In this document: positions 21,428-32,239 of the stretch, piece after piece | Layout of the letters: each line of letters begins with the position of its first letter | How positions within the stretch are numbered: position 1 is the first letter of the stretch | Origin: Mycobacterium sp. ITM-2016-00318 | GTDB taxonomy: Bacteria > Actinomycetota > Actinomycetes > Mycobacteriales > Mycobacteriaceae | Assembly: GCF_002968285.2 (NCBI RefSeq) | Contig: NZ_CP134400.1 | Coordinates: forward strand, 4,836,001-4,900,000 | Direction of reading: 5' to 3' | Length of the DNA: 64,000 bases | Position numbers and translations under genes: made by a program | Notes under the pieces: generated by a model | Told to the model about the DNA's origin: nothing | Seen by the model: only the letters and a program-made list of their open reading frames with translations | Database searches by the model: none

Positions 21428-21751
21428 ATGAAACTCCTCATCCCCATTGCAGCGGCCAGTGCTGCTGCCTTCGCGTTGGCCCCCAATGCCAGTGCCGCTA
21501 CACCTCCGGTACCAGAGGGCATGCACAAGCTCTGTGTGGCTTCCGGTCAGTGTCTGACTGAGCTGGTTGCCTACAACTGCGGGCCGGACTGCTTCTCCAT
21601 GGATGTCGTCGATGACCCGAAGGGTGGCACTTTCTACCGCTTCGACCCGGCCACCGGCCAATGGCGAGCCCCCAGCAACGGGAATTGGACGGCAGACGGC
21701 GTCAGCTTCACTACCGCAAGCGGAGCAACGGCTACCCTTTCGCCACTCTGA
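21428..21751 (+). CDS. Small secreted protein of unknown function
   Basis: A 107-residue protein with a signal peptide (KLLIPIAAASAAAFALAPNASA, cleavage near residue 24). A short mature domain follows with four Cys (LCVASGQCL and YNCGPDCFS), probably two disulfides, and FYRFDPATGQWRAP. AGGA at 21417-21420 precedes the ATG at 21428. The preceding 156 bases are noticeably AT-richer than the surroundings (for example TTGTCTATTAACAC and GATTTAAAATC), consistent with its own promoter or recent arrival. No function is recognised. Confidence 0.65.
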   Translation: MKLLIPIAAASAAAFALAPNASAATPPVPEGMHKLCVASGQCLTELVAYNCGPDCFSMDVVDDPKGGTFYRFDPATGQWRAPSNGNWTADGVSFTTASGATATLSPL

Positions 21752-21804
21752 CCGACCGACAGAACGGCAGAAATAGTCGCGCACGCAGCGGTGATACTGC
21801 AGGG

Positions 21805-22551
21805 TCAGCGTGCGCTCCAGCCGCCGTCCATGCTGTAGGACGCACCCGTGACCATGCCTGCGGCAGGCGACGTCAGCCAGCCGACGAGATCGGCGACCTC
21901 CTCCGGTTCGAGCAGGCGTTTGATCGCACCCTCCTTCAACAGAACGTCGGAGACCACCTGCTCGTCCGAAATACCGTGCGTGCGGGCCTGATCGGCGATC
22001 TGCTTGGTCACCAGCGGTGTTCGCACATACCCGGGGTTCACGCAGTTGCTCGTCACACCGTGAGGCCCACCTTCGAGGGCGGTCACTTTGGACAATCCCT
22101 CCAGAGCATGCTTGGCGGTGACGTAGGCGATCTTGTACTCCGATGCGCGAAGGCCGTGCACCGACGAGATGTTGACGATGCGCCCGAATCCGTTGTCGTA
22201 CATGTGCGGCAATGCGGCCCGGATCAGCAGGAAGGGCGCTTCCACCATCAGCGTCTGGATGAAGCGGAAGCGTTCGGGCGGGAAGTCGACGATCGGGCTG
22301 ACATGTTGGACACCCGCGTTGTTGACGAGGATGTCGGTCTCCAGCCGCAACTCCTCCAGTGCTCCGACATCGGAAAGGTCCACCACCCAAGACTTTCCGC
22401 CGATCTCCTTGGCGACCGTCTTCGCTGCGACGCCGTCGAGATCAGCGACGGTGACAACGGCGCCCCGTGAGGCCAGTTCGCGCGCACATGCCGCGCCGAT
22501 GCCGCTCGCGCCACCGGTGACGAGGGCCGTTCGCCTCTCGAGTGCCGTCAT
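21805..22551 (-). CDS. 3-hydroxybutyrate dehydrogenase (SDR)
   Basis: A 248-residue SDR with TGGASGIGAACA (residues 12-23), NNAGVQHVSPI, and an active site in NISSVHGLRASEYKIAYVTAKHA (Ser, Tyr, Lys). The segment after NNAG and the HGL motif after the catalytic Ser are characteristic of D-3-hydroxybutyrate dehydrogenases, which interconvert 3-hydroxybutyrate and acetoacetate with NAD. Its ATG overlaps the stop of the upstream MHS transporter (ATGA), implying uptake plus first oxidation of a ketone-body-like substrate. It is absent from the corresponding M. tuberculosis locus. Confidence 0.82.
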   Translation of the reverse strand: MTALERRTALVTGGASGIGAACARELASRGAVVTVADLDGVAAKTVAKEIGGKSWVVDLSDVGALEELRLETDILVNNAGVQHVSPIVDFPPERFRFIQTLMVEAPFLLIRAALPHMYDNGFGRIVNISSVHGLRASEYKIAYVTAKHALEGLSKVTALEGGPHGVTSNCVNPGYVRTPLVTKQIADQARTHGISDEQVVSDVLLKEGAIKRLLEPEEVADLVGWLTSPAAGMVTGASYSMDGGWSAR

Positions 22552-23897
22552 ACGACCCCGGCCCTGGCGAGATCATCACGGTCGGCCTCGTCGACGGTTT
22601 CCAGGTCGAGCCCCCTCGTCTCTCGCAGGTAGTACACCGCGACGAGGGTGATCGCCGCGGAGATCGCCAGGTAGATCGCGATCGGCACCCAGGAGTCGAA
22701 GGTCTCCAGCAGCTTCACCGAGATGGCGGGTGCCGCGGAACCCGCCACGATCGAGGTGACCTGATAGCCAAGGGACACACCGGAATACCGCATCCGGGTG
22801 GGGAACATCTCGGCCATGATCGCCGGCTGCGGCGCGTACATCAGCGCGTGGATCATCAGCCCGATGACGATGGCGGCGATGATGAGCAGATAGTTCGCGC
22901 TGTCCATCATCGGGAACGCGAAGAAGCCCCACGTCGCCGCGAGCACCGTGCCGACGGCGTAGACGGGCCTGCGACCTACCCGGTCGGCCAGCCTGCCGAC
23001 CAGTGGAATGACGGCGAAGTGCACGGCGTGCGCGACGAGCATGTAGCGCAGGATCGCGTTGGTGTCCACACCGACGTGCACCTTGAGATACGTGATGGAC
23101 ACGATCACGACGAGGTAGTACATGACGTTCTCGGCGAACCGCAGACCCATCGCGGTGAACACCCCGCGCGGATACCGCTTGAGTACCTCGACCACCCCGT
23201 AGGAGACGGCCTTGACCCGCTCGACTTCCTTTTGCGCCTCAACGAAAATCGGCGCATCGGTGACCTTCGTCCGCACGTAATAGCCGACCAGCACCACAAC
23301 GGCAGACAGCCAGAAGGCGATCCGCCAACCCCAGGACAGGAAGTCTTCGTCCGACAGCGTCGCGGTGAGTACCCACAGCACGACGGTGGCGAGCATGTTG
23401 CCGACAGGAACCGCCGCCTGTGGCCAACTGGCCCAGAAGGCACGGCTCTTGTTCGGGCTGTGTTCCGCCACCAGCAGCACCGCGCCGCCCCACTCACCAC
23501 CGACCGCGAAGCCCTGTAGGAAACGCAGAACCACAAGCAGCACCGGCGCCCAGACGCCGATCTGGGCGTAGGTCGGCAGGCAGCCCATCAGGAACGTGAC
23601 GACACCGACGAGCAGGATCGCGAACTGCAGAAGCTTCTTGCGGCCGAACTTGTCGCCGAAGTGCCCGAACACCACGCCGCCGAGCGGACGGGCGACGAAG
23701 CCGACCGCATAGGTGAGGAAGGCAGCGAAGATGGCGCCGTAGGCGCTGTCACTCGCCGGAAAGAACACCTTGTTGAAGACCAGCGTGGCCGCCGTCCCGT
23801 ACAGGAAGAACTCGTACCACTCGACGACGGTGCCCGCCATCGAGGCGACGACAACGCGTTTGAGTCCGGTCGGGACCGCCGCGCCAGGCTCGCTCAT
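22548..23897 (-). CDS. MFS transporter, metabolite:H+ symporter (MHS) family
   Basis: A 449-residue, 12-helix major facilitator. It has family signatures WYEFFLYGTAA (about residues 25-35), RPLGGVVFGHFGDKFGRK in the loop between helices 2 and 3, RFLQGFAVGGEWGGA, and GRLADRVGRRP in the second half. MHS members carry shikimate, alpha-ketoglutarate, proline/betaine and similar acids. Coupling to 3-hydroxybutyrate dehydrogenase suggests 3-hydroxybutyrate or a related short-chain acid as substrate (inference). AAAGGAG precedes the ATG at 23897; 33 residues of the longer frame are rejected as leader. The operon is divergent from the LysR gene. Confidence 0.85.
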   Translation of the reverse strand: MSEPGAAVPTGLKRVVVASMAGTVVEWYEFFLYGTAATLVFNKVFFPASDSAYGAIFAAFLTYAVGFVARPLGGVVFGHFGDKFGRKKLLQFAILLVGVVTFLMGCLPTYAQIGVWAPVLLVVLRFLQGFAVGGEWGGAVLLVAEHSPNKSRAFWASWPQAAVPVGNMLATVVLWVLTATLSDEDFLSWGWRIAFWLSAVVVLVGYYVRTKVTDAPIFVEAQKEVERVKAVSYGVVEVLKRYPRGVFTAMGLRFAENVMYYLVVIVSITYLKVHVGVDTNAILRYMLVAHAVHFAVIPLVGRLADRVGRRPVYAVGTVLAATWGFFAFPMMDSANYLLIIAAIVIGLMIHALMYAPQPAIMAEMFPTRMRYSGVSLGYQVTSIVAGSAAPAISVKLLETFDSWVPIAIYLAISAAITLVAVYYLRETRGLDLETVDEADRDDLARAGVV

Positions 23898-23945
23898 TCG
23901 AGACTCCTTTGTGTGTGACGCCGAACACAGATGTCTGTGAGTATT

Positions 23946-24004
23946 CCTGCAGGTACCTCCGCCCGCAATGGCCAAAATTGCAGGAGTTATCTGCAAAAAT
24001 GCAG
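23946..24004. promoter_or_regulatory. Cluster of CTGCA repeats in the MHS/LysR divergent promoter
   Basis: Repeated TGCAGG words occur: the palindrome CCTGCAGG at 23946-23953, TTGCAGG at 23978-23984, and the inverted repeat CTGCA-AAAA-TGCAG at 23991-24004 just before the LysR ATG. They lie in the 109-base gap between the divergent genes, where a LysR-type regulator normally binds to repress itself and activate its target. Confidence 0.5.
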
Positions 24005-24006
24005 GT

Positions 24007-24930
24007 ATGACCGCTTCGTCGGGTCGCAGGCCGAGCGCCGACGACCTCCTCGTGTTGCTGGCCGTCGGTCGGTCCGGCCGCTACAACACGGCCGCCGAGG
24101 AACTCGGCCTCAACCACACCACGATTTCACGACGCATCGCCGCACTCGAGGAGTCGATCGGCGGCCGGGTGCTGGCCCGCGTCCCGGGCGGTTGGGAGCT
24201 GACCGATCTGGGTCGCGAGGCGCTCGCGGCCGCGGAGGCGGTGGAGTCCGCGGTGCGCTCGCTCACCACGGACTCGGAGGGCTCGCGGGGATTGGAAGGC
24301 GTGGTGCGCATCTCGGCGACGGACGGTTTCAGCGCCTACATCGCCGCACCGGCCGCCGCACAGGTGCAGCGCAGGCATCCGAAGGTCGCCGTGGAGATCG
24401 TCGCGGCCACCCGGCGTGCCACGCAGCAGCGTTCCGGCCTGGACATCGAAGTGGTTGTCGGCGAACCGCAGGTGCATCGCGCGGAGGCGATCCGCCTCGG
24501 CGACTACTGCCTGGGCTTGTACGGCGCGCGGGAGTACCTCAGCGAACACGGTTCACCGACGAGCATCGACGATCTGATTCACTACCCGCTCGTCTATTTC
24601 ATCGATTCGATGCTTCAGGTCGACGACCTCGACCTGGCGGCGAGCTTTGCTCCGACAATGCGCGAATCGGTCACGTCCACCAATGTCTTCGTCCACGTCG
24701 AGGCCACTCGAGCGGCCGCGGGCATCGGCCTGCTGCCGTGCTTCATGGCCGATCGACACGACGATCTGGTCCGGCTGTTGCCGGAATCGGTGGCCGTCCG
24801 GCTGAGCTATTGGCTTGTCACGCGGCCGGAAACTCTGCGGCGGCCCGAGGTCGGCGCCGTAGTCGAGGCCATCCGAACGCGGGTGGGAGAACAGCGTGAC
24901 ATCCTGCTCGGCATCGACGCGAACGCATAG
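24007..24930 (+). CDS. LysR-family transcriptional regulator
   Basis: A 307-residue LysR regulator. The N-terminal winged HTH covers about residues 20-60 (YNTAAEELGLNHTTISRRIA) and is followed by the linker helix and a periplasmic-binding-like effector domain. It is divergent from the MHS transporter/3-hydroxybutyrate dehydrogenase operon, the usual sign that it controls that operon. The effector would be the transported acid (inference). The ATG at 24007 is preferred over 23968 because the HTH then begins within 20 residues and CTGCA repeats stay upstream; no strong ribosome site distinguishes them. A perfect hairpin follows immediately. Confidence 0.8.
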   Translation: MTASSGRRPSADDLLVLLAVGRSGRYNTAAEELGLNHTTISRRIAALEESIGGRVLARVPGGWELTDLGREALAAAEAVESAVRSLTTDSEGSRGLEGVVRISATDGFSAYIAAPAAAQVQRRHPKVAVEIVAATRRATQQRSGLDIEVVVGEPQVHRAEAIRLGDYCLGLYGAREYLSEHGSPTSIDDLIHYPLVYFIDSMLQVDDLDLAASFAPTMRESVTSTNVFVHVEATRAAAGIGLLPCFMADRHDDLVRLLPESVAVRLSYWLVTRPETLRRPEVGAVVEAIRTRVGEQRDILLGIDANA

Positions 24931-24931
24931 G

Positions 24932-24961
24932 AAAGGGGCACCCCTTAGGGGGTGCCCCTTT
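24932..24961. terminator. Perfect 13-bp hairpin, bidirectional terminator
   Basis: AAAGGGGCACCCC (24932-24944) pairs fully with GGGGTGCCCCTTT (24949-24961) around a 4-base loop, one base after the LysR stop. The small secreted ORF on the opposite strand ends 12 bases beyond, so the hairpin serves both. The A/T ends give short U-runs on both strands. Confidence 0.75.
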
Positions 24962-24972
24962 GGTCTGTGTCG

Positions 24973-25140
24973 CTAGCGGCTCTGCTGCACGCTGGTGTCC
25001 ACGTGCGGCACAGTCGCCGTGGGATGGATGTCGTAAACCCAGTCGCGGTGGCCGATGTCGGCCTGAGCCGGGCCCGCCAAGCCGAGTACGGCGGCGGTCA
25101 AACCGCTTGCGATGACTGTGGCAAATCCGAGCTTCTTCAT
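24973..25140 (-). CDS. Short secreted peptide (55 residues), unknown function
   Basis: A 55-codon frame starts at ATG 25138-25140 and ends with TAG at 24973-24975. It encodes MKKLGFATVIASGLTAAVLG then a signal-peptidase-like AGPAQA, cleavage near residue 27, leaving a mature peptide of about 28 residues (DIGHRDWVYDIH..., ending VQQSR). AAGAAGG stands 7 bases before the ATG. A lone Lys-rich start, ideal signal peptide, ribosome site and downstream terminator argue that it is real. Similar short exported peptides are common but poorly studied in mycobacteria. The 245 bases upstream, up to the hydrolase gene, hold no other gene that I can support. Confidence 0.7.
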   Translation of the reverse strand: MKKLGFATVIASGLTAAVLGLAGPAQADIGHRDWVYDIHPTATVPHVDTSVQQSR

Positions 25141-25385
25141 TTTGGTGCCTTCTTCTTTCTCTGTTCTGTGGCGCTCGAACCGTGTCGGTTGGAACTCCGT
25201 TGCCCCGGCCCTGTCGTTCTCTCTGGCCGGTATGACTCTTCAAACAGGGAGGTCAGGGGTTTAATTCCGGTGGCAGTAAATGATTGGCGGTTGGCACGAA
25301 TCGCTCAATTGCGTTGCGCGCACAGGCCAGTGCAGGTCTCAAGTCACCCAACCGTGTGCGGTGGATCACAGCTAAACTCAACGCC

Positions 25386-26153
25386 ATGCCGTTCATCGAT
25401 CATCCGAAAGGCCGCGCCTACTACCGCCATTGGGCGGCGCAGGATCCGCGCGCCGTCGTCATATTCCTGCACGGCTTCGGCGAGCACACCGGCGTCTACC
25501 ACCGGTACGGGTTCGCGCTAAACGCCGCAGGCATCGACCTGTGGGCGACCGACCAGTTCGGCCACGGCCTCACTCCCGGCCCGCGGGGCGACTTCGGCTC
25601 CATCGCCGACAGTTCCGATCTGGCTGACACCCTCACCGAGGTCGCCGAGGGCGAGCGGCCGGGGCTGCCGTTGTTCGCCCAGGGCCATTCGTTCGGCGCG
25701 GTGGTCACGCTGACGCGGCTGCTCGATCAACCCGACCGCTACCGCGCCGGCGTGATCTCAGGCGCTCCGCTGGTGCCGATCCCCGAACTTCTCGACACGG
25801 AGAGCACGTTCGACCTGGATCCGCTCTGGCTGTCCGAGGACCCGTTCTATCTCGACGCGTTGGTCAACGACCCGCTGGCGTTCATCGACGCCGACGGCGG
25901 GCCGCTGGCCCGTGCACTGGACACCGCGTGGGACCGATTCGGCAAGGACCTGCCTACATTGACGGTTCCGACGCTGGCCGTGCACGGTGTCGCCGACCCG
26001 ATCGCGCCCGTCGGCGCGGTGAAGGCGTATGCGGAACAGATAGACCCGTTGACCCTCAGGGAGTTTCCCGGCGGCCGCCACGACATCCTCAACGACACCA
26101 TGCACCGAGAGGTGGCGACTGCGATCACCGAGTTCCTCGACGAAGCGATCTAG
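25386..26153 (+). CDS. Monoacylglycerol lipase-like alpha/beta hydrolase
   Basis: A 255-residue hydrolase. The nucleophile is in GHSFG near residue 101, the Asp in HGVADPIAP near residue 203 and the His in GGRHDILND near residue 231. HGFGEHTG near residue 25 is a monoglyceride-lipase/lysophospholipase signature. It probably hydrolyses an acylglycerol or related ester. No Shine-Dalgarno is evident; TAAACT at 25373-25378 sits at -10 distance from the ATG, so the transcript may be leaderless. Its TAG shares CTAG (26150-26153) with the stop of convergent hsaB. Confidence 0.8.
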   Translation: MPFIDHPKGRAYYRHWAAQDPRAVVIFLHGFGEHTGVYHRYGFALNAAGIDLWATDQFGHGLTPGPRGDFGSIADSSDLADTLTEVAEGERPGLPLFAQGHSFGAVVTLTRLLDQPDRYRAGVISGAPLVPIPELLDTESTFDLDPLWLSEDPFYLDALVNDPLAFIDADGGPLARALDTAWDRFGKDLPTLTVPTLAVHGVADPIAPVGAVKAYAEQIDPLTLREFPGGRHDILNDTMHREVATAITEFLDEAI

Positions 26154-26716
26154 AGCCAGGTGTCCTCGGTGGTCGTGGTGAGGAATGCCTCGAGGTCGTC
26201 GCGCCAGTGCGCAGGCGTGTTCTTGTCGGGCTCGATCCCGGTGTACTGGCCCTTGTAGAACAACAGCGGTCGCGGCTTCTTGTGGGGCACGTCAGATAGC
26301 GAGTGCACCGCGCCGAACACCACGAGGTGGTCTCCACCGTCGTGCACGGAGTCCACCGTGCAGTCGATGTGAGCGAGCGTGTCCTTGATCACCGGCGAGC
26401 CTAACTTTGACGGGCTCCAATCCATTCCGGCGAACTTGTGGGGCTCCTTCGATCCGAACCGCGCCGAGACGTCCTTCTGCATCTCGTGCAGCACGTTGAC
26501 GCAGAACTTGCCCGTCGCTTCGATCGCCTTCCAGGACCGTGACACCTTGGTCGGGCAGAACAGCACCAGCGGCGGCTCCAGCGACAGTGCCGCGAACGAC
26601 TGGCACGCGAATCCGACCGGCGCGCCTTCGTGCATCGTGGTGATCACCGTGATGCCGGTGCAGAACTGCCCGAGCACATTGCGGAATGTGCGAGGGTCAA
26701 TGGGTTCCGCGGACAC
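26150..26716 (-). CDS. hsaB: HsaB, flavin reductase of the 3-HSA monooxygenase
   Basis: A 188-residue flavin reductase of the HpaC-like family, with GQFCTGITVITT near residue 16 and FACQSFAALSLEPPLVLFCP (FMN/FAD-binding region) near residue 36. HsaB (Rv3567c) supplies reduced flavin to HsaA for hydroxylation of 3-HSA in A/B-ring degradation. The start is GTG at 26716, two bases after the hsaC stop. It ends the hsaA-hsaD-hsaC-hsaB operon here; in M. tuberculosis a nat gene follows, but here there is none. Confidence 0.92.
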   Translation of the reverse strand: MSAEPIDPRTFRNVLGQFCTGITVITTMHEGAPVGFACQSFAALSLEPPLVLFCPTKVSRSWKAIEATGKFCVNVLHEMQKDVSARFGSKEPHKFAGMDWSPSKLGSPVIKDTLAHIDCTVDSVHDGGDHLVVFGAVHSLSDVPHKKPRPLLFYKGQYTGIEPDKNTPAHWRDDLEAFLTTTTEDTWL

Positions 26717-26718
26717 TA

Positions 26719-29689
<2,971 letters not shown>

Positions 29690-29782
29690 TGGTTTGCCTC
29701 CAACAGAGATCGGACCGTGCGATGGCGCTCGCGAAGTGGGGACCCCGCCCGAAGGGCAGGGGACAGATCGCTAGAGCAAGAT

Positions 29783-29796
29783 TAGAACACGTTACG
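29783..29796. promoter_or_regulatory. Degenerate KstR site between hsaA and kshB
   Basis: TAGAACACGTTACG fits TnnAACnnGTTnnA except for the last base. It is 94 bases from the hsaA start and could be a secondary site for the leftward operon. Confidence 0.5.
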
Positions 29797-29850
29797 ATTT
29801 GTGTCGAGCAGCGCATTGCTGCGGCAGCTAGACCTGCGCACATGCATTTC

Positions 29851-29864
29851 TGTAACCTGTTCTA
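29851..29864. promoter_or_regulatory. KstR operator upstream of kshB
   Basis: TGTAACCTGTTCTA matches the KstR consensus TnnAACnnGTTnnA at every fixed position. It ends 37 bases before the kshB GTG. KstR is released by 3-oxo-steroid CoA thioesters, so kshB and probably hsaADCB are induced by sterols. Confidence 0.8.
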
Positions 29865-29901
29865 GTTATGACCCCCGGACCGGAGGAGAAAGGGCGACCG
29901 C

Positions 29902-30960
29902 GTGACGGACGAGCCGCTCGGTAGCCACGTGCTGGAACTGCAGGTGGCCGACGTCGTCGTCGAGACCGACGACGCGCGCTCGCTGGTGTTCACCGTGCCC
30001 GACGGCGTACACATCCCCGCCGACCGGTTGAAATACGCACCCGGCCAGTTCCTCACCTTGCGTGTGCCCAGCGACCGCACCGGCTCGGTGGCACGCTGCT
30101 ACTCGCTGTGCAGCTCACCGCACACCGGAGACCCGCTGACCGTGACCGTCAAGCGCACCGACGGGGGCTACGCCTCGCACTGGCTGTGCGACAACGCCCA
30201 CCCCGGCATGCGCATCCACGTGCTGGCGCCGTCGGGCACCTTCGTGCCCAAGAACCTGGACACCGACTTCCTGTTGCTGGCCGCGGGCAGCGGCATCACG
30301 CCGATGATGTCGATCTGCAAGTCGGCGCTCGCCGAAGGCAGCGGCCGGATCGTGCTGATCTACGCCAATCGCGACGAGAGGAACGTCATCTTCGGCGCGG
30401 CCCTGCGGGACCTGGCGGCCAAGTACCCCGACCGACTGACCGTCGTGCACTGGCTGGAGTCCGTCCAGGGCCTGCCGAGCGCGGCGGCGCTTGCCGCACT
30501 GGCCGCGCCGTACACGGAACACGACGCCTACATCTGCGGGCCGGGACCGTTCATGGCCGCCGCGGAGGAGGCGATGAAGAACGCGGGTGCCGCCGCGGAC
30601 AGGATCCACATCGAGGTGTTCAAATCGCTGGAGTCCGACCCGTTCGCCGCCGTGGTGATCGAAGAGGACGATAGCGATGAGGGGCCGGCCACAGCACTGG
30701 TGACGCTCGACGGCGAGAAGCACGAAATCGCCTGGCCCCGTAGCGCCAAGCTGCTCGACGTACTGCTCGACAAGGGCCTCGATGCGCCGTTCTCCTGCCG
30801 TGAAGGACACTGCGGAGCCTGCGCGGTGCTCAAGAAGAGCGGTGATGTCGAGATGGACGTCAACGACGTCCTCGAGCAGTCGGATCTCGACGAAGGTTTG
30901 ATCCTCGGTTGCCAGGCGCGGCCGCGGTCGGATTCCGTGGAAGTCACCTACGACGAATAA
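29902..30960 (+). CDS. kshB: KshB, reductase of 3-ketosteroid 9-alpha-hydroxylase
   Basis: A 352-residue ferredoxin-NAD reductase with a fused ferredoxin. The FAD-binding segment includes RCYSLCSSP (about residues 66-74), the NAD-binding region follows LLAAGSGITPMMS, and a C-terminal plant-type [2Fe-2S] domain has Cys299, Cys304, Cys307 and Cys337 (C-x4-C-x2-C-x29-C). KshB passes electrons to the Rieske oxygenase KshA, which opens ring B. The start is GTG at 29902 after a GGAGGAGAAAGG ribosome site. kshA itself is not in this window. Confidence 0.95.
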   Translation: MTDEPLGSHVLELQVADVVVETDDARSLVFTVPDGVHIPADRLKYAPGQFLTLRVPSDRTGSVARCYSLCSSPHTGDPLTVTVKRTDGGYASHWLCDNAHPGMRIHVLAPSGTFVPKNLDTDFLLLAAGSGITPMMSICKSALAEGSGRIVLIYANRDERNVIFGAALRDLAAKYPDRLTVVHWLESVQGLPSAAALAALAAPYTEHDAYICGPGPFMAAAEEAMKNAGAAADRIHIEVFKSLESDPFAAVVIEEDDSDEGPATALVTLDGEKHEIAWPRSAKLLDVLLDKGLDAPFSCREGHCGACAVLKKSGDVEMDVNDVLEQSDLDEGLILGCQARPRSDSVEVTYDE

Positions 30961-30999
30961 GCCCCGGGCTACCATTCGCCGCACCGGAGGGGAGCACAG

Positions 31000-31578
31000 A
31001 TGAATCGGCTTGCGAAGGCAGGTTCGGCGGCACTGCTTACCGCGGTACTCGTGAGCCCGCCAGGTGCGGACGCGGCGATCAACACGGCCGTCACGTCCAT
31101 CGCCGTCGACCCGGCGACCCAGATCGAGATGCACGTGACCGCCGACTGCAGGCCCGCCGAGAACAGGTGCTTCTTCGACACCACGGCCAATCTGCTGACG
31201 CCCGAGGGTCCAACGGGTTTCCCCGGCGACACGTGGGCCAGGCAGACCATCACGCTGCGCAGCAACAGCCGCGACGCGTATCAGGAGGCGCAGTTCAGCG
31301 CGCCGTCGGGCAACCCGAGGGAGACCAAGGGCTCCAACCACGAGAACGTGCTGTCGAAGATGTACCGGGCCACCAACAATGTCGAGATCTCGATCACCTA
31401 CTTCGGCGGCGGCCCGATCGAGCGCTTCAAGTCCGACGGCGAATCGGTGCCGACCGACTGGGTCACCGGACGGCCCGACACGAAGTCGGCCTTCTTCACC
31501 TGCTCGCAGATCCAGGTGGTCTACGGCGGGGTGAATCTGACCACGCCGACGGCCTGCGCGCAGACCACGTTCGGCTAG
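31000..31578 (+). CDS. Secreted protein, Rv3572-like
   Basis: A 192-residue exported protein. Residues 1-25 form a signal peptide ending GADA, followed by a mature domain with paired Cys (ADCRPAENRCFF near residue 50; FTCSQ near residue 168; ACAQ at the end) and no catalytic motif that I recognise. CGGAGGGG precedes the ATG. It follows kshB by 39 bases on the same strand, as Rv3572 does in M. tuberculosis, so it may be cotranscribed and sterol-induced. Function is unknown. Confidence 0.75.
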   Translation: MNRLAKAGSAALLTAVLVSPPGADAAINTAVTSIAVDPATQIEMHVTADCRPAENRCFFDTTANLLTPEGPTGFPGDTWARQTITLRSNSRDAYQEAQFSAPSGNPRETKGSNHENVLSKMYRATNNVEISITYFGGGPIERFKSDGESVPTDWVTGRPDTKSAFFTCSQIQVVYGGVNLTTPTACAQTTFG

Positions 31579-31585
31579 CGCCTGC

Positions 31586-32176
31586 CTAACCGGGCAGGAG
31601 CCGACGGACGGCCGCGCGAGCGCGATCGATCACCGACGCGTCGCCCTGAAGGATGAACGTCGTACTCGCGGACACCAGAATCGCGTCGAGCTCGAATGCG
31701 ACCTGCGTCGGGTGAACGCCGGACTCCAGTTCACCTCTCTCCCTCGCCTTGTGCGCAAGCCGCTCCAGCAGTTGCATCCAGTCGCGTTGCCTGGCGGCGA
31801 CGGCATCGCGCAGCGCACCCGGCCTCGTGCCGACATCAGCGGCCGCGACCGCGAAGAAGCACCCGCCGGGAAACACCCGCCGCTCGATGTGGGACAGAAA
31901 CGCTTCGCAGGCCGCGCGCAGGCGCTCGACACCCTGCGGTGCGGCAAGTGCGGGCACGAACACCTCGGCGACGAACGTCTCCCGCGCTGCAGCGATCGTC
32001 GCCAGCTGCAGGTCTTCCTTCGAGCCGAAGTGGGCGTACAGCCCGCTCTTGCTCATCCCGATCGCCGTTGCGAGCCCGCCGATGGACAGCCCGTCCAGCC
32101 CGTCGACCGTCGCGAGGCGCGCGGCCTCCGCCAGGATCGCCGATCTGGTGCGGTCGCCCTTCGGTCGTTGCTCCAT
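31586..32176 (-). CDS. TetR-family regulator
   Basis: A 196-residue TetR repressor. The HTH lies near residues 30-50 (LATAIGMSKSGLYAHFGSK), followed by a C-terminal ligand domain with FPGGCFFAVAAADVG. It lies between the secreted protein and fadE34. A perfect 8-base inverted repeat 12 bases before its ATG (32189-32208) is a likely self-operator. It has no counterpart in this place in M. tuberculosis. The regulated genes other than itself are not evident. Confidence 0.8.
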   Translation of the reverse strand: MEQRPKGDRTRSAILAEAARLATVDGLDGLSIGGLATAIGMSKSGLYAHFGSKEDLQLATIAAARETFVAEVFVPALAAPQGVERLRAACEAFLSHIERRVFPGGCFFAVAAADVGTRPGALRDAVAARQRDWMQLLERLAHKARERGELESGVHPTQVAFELDAILVSASTTFILQGDASVIDRARAAVRRLLPG

Positions 32177-32188
32177 GCCCTGGAGCTT

Positions 32189-32208
32189 AAAAGCACGACC
32201 GTGCTTTT
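32189..32208. promoter_or_regulatory. TetR operator AAAAGCAC-GACC-GTGCTTTT
   Basis: Perfect 8-base arms with a GACC spacer lie between the TetR start (32176) and the end of fadE34 (32240). The spacing and symmetry are typical of a TetR-family operator, and the site covers the expected promoter of the TetR gene. Confidence 0.65.
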
Positions 32209-32239
32209 CCGGGATCAGCCCAGGTAGCCGCGTGTCGCG

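Noticed and set aside
32189..32208. Palindrome considered as a terminator for fadE34
   Set aside because: It lies 31 bp past the fadE34 end but its position just before the TetR start and AT-rich outer arms fit an operator better; a dual role is not excluded.
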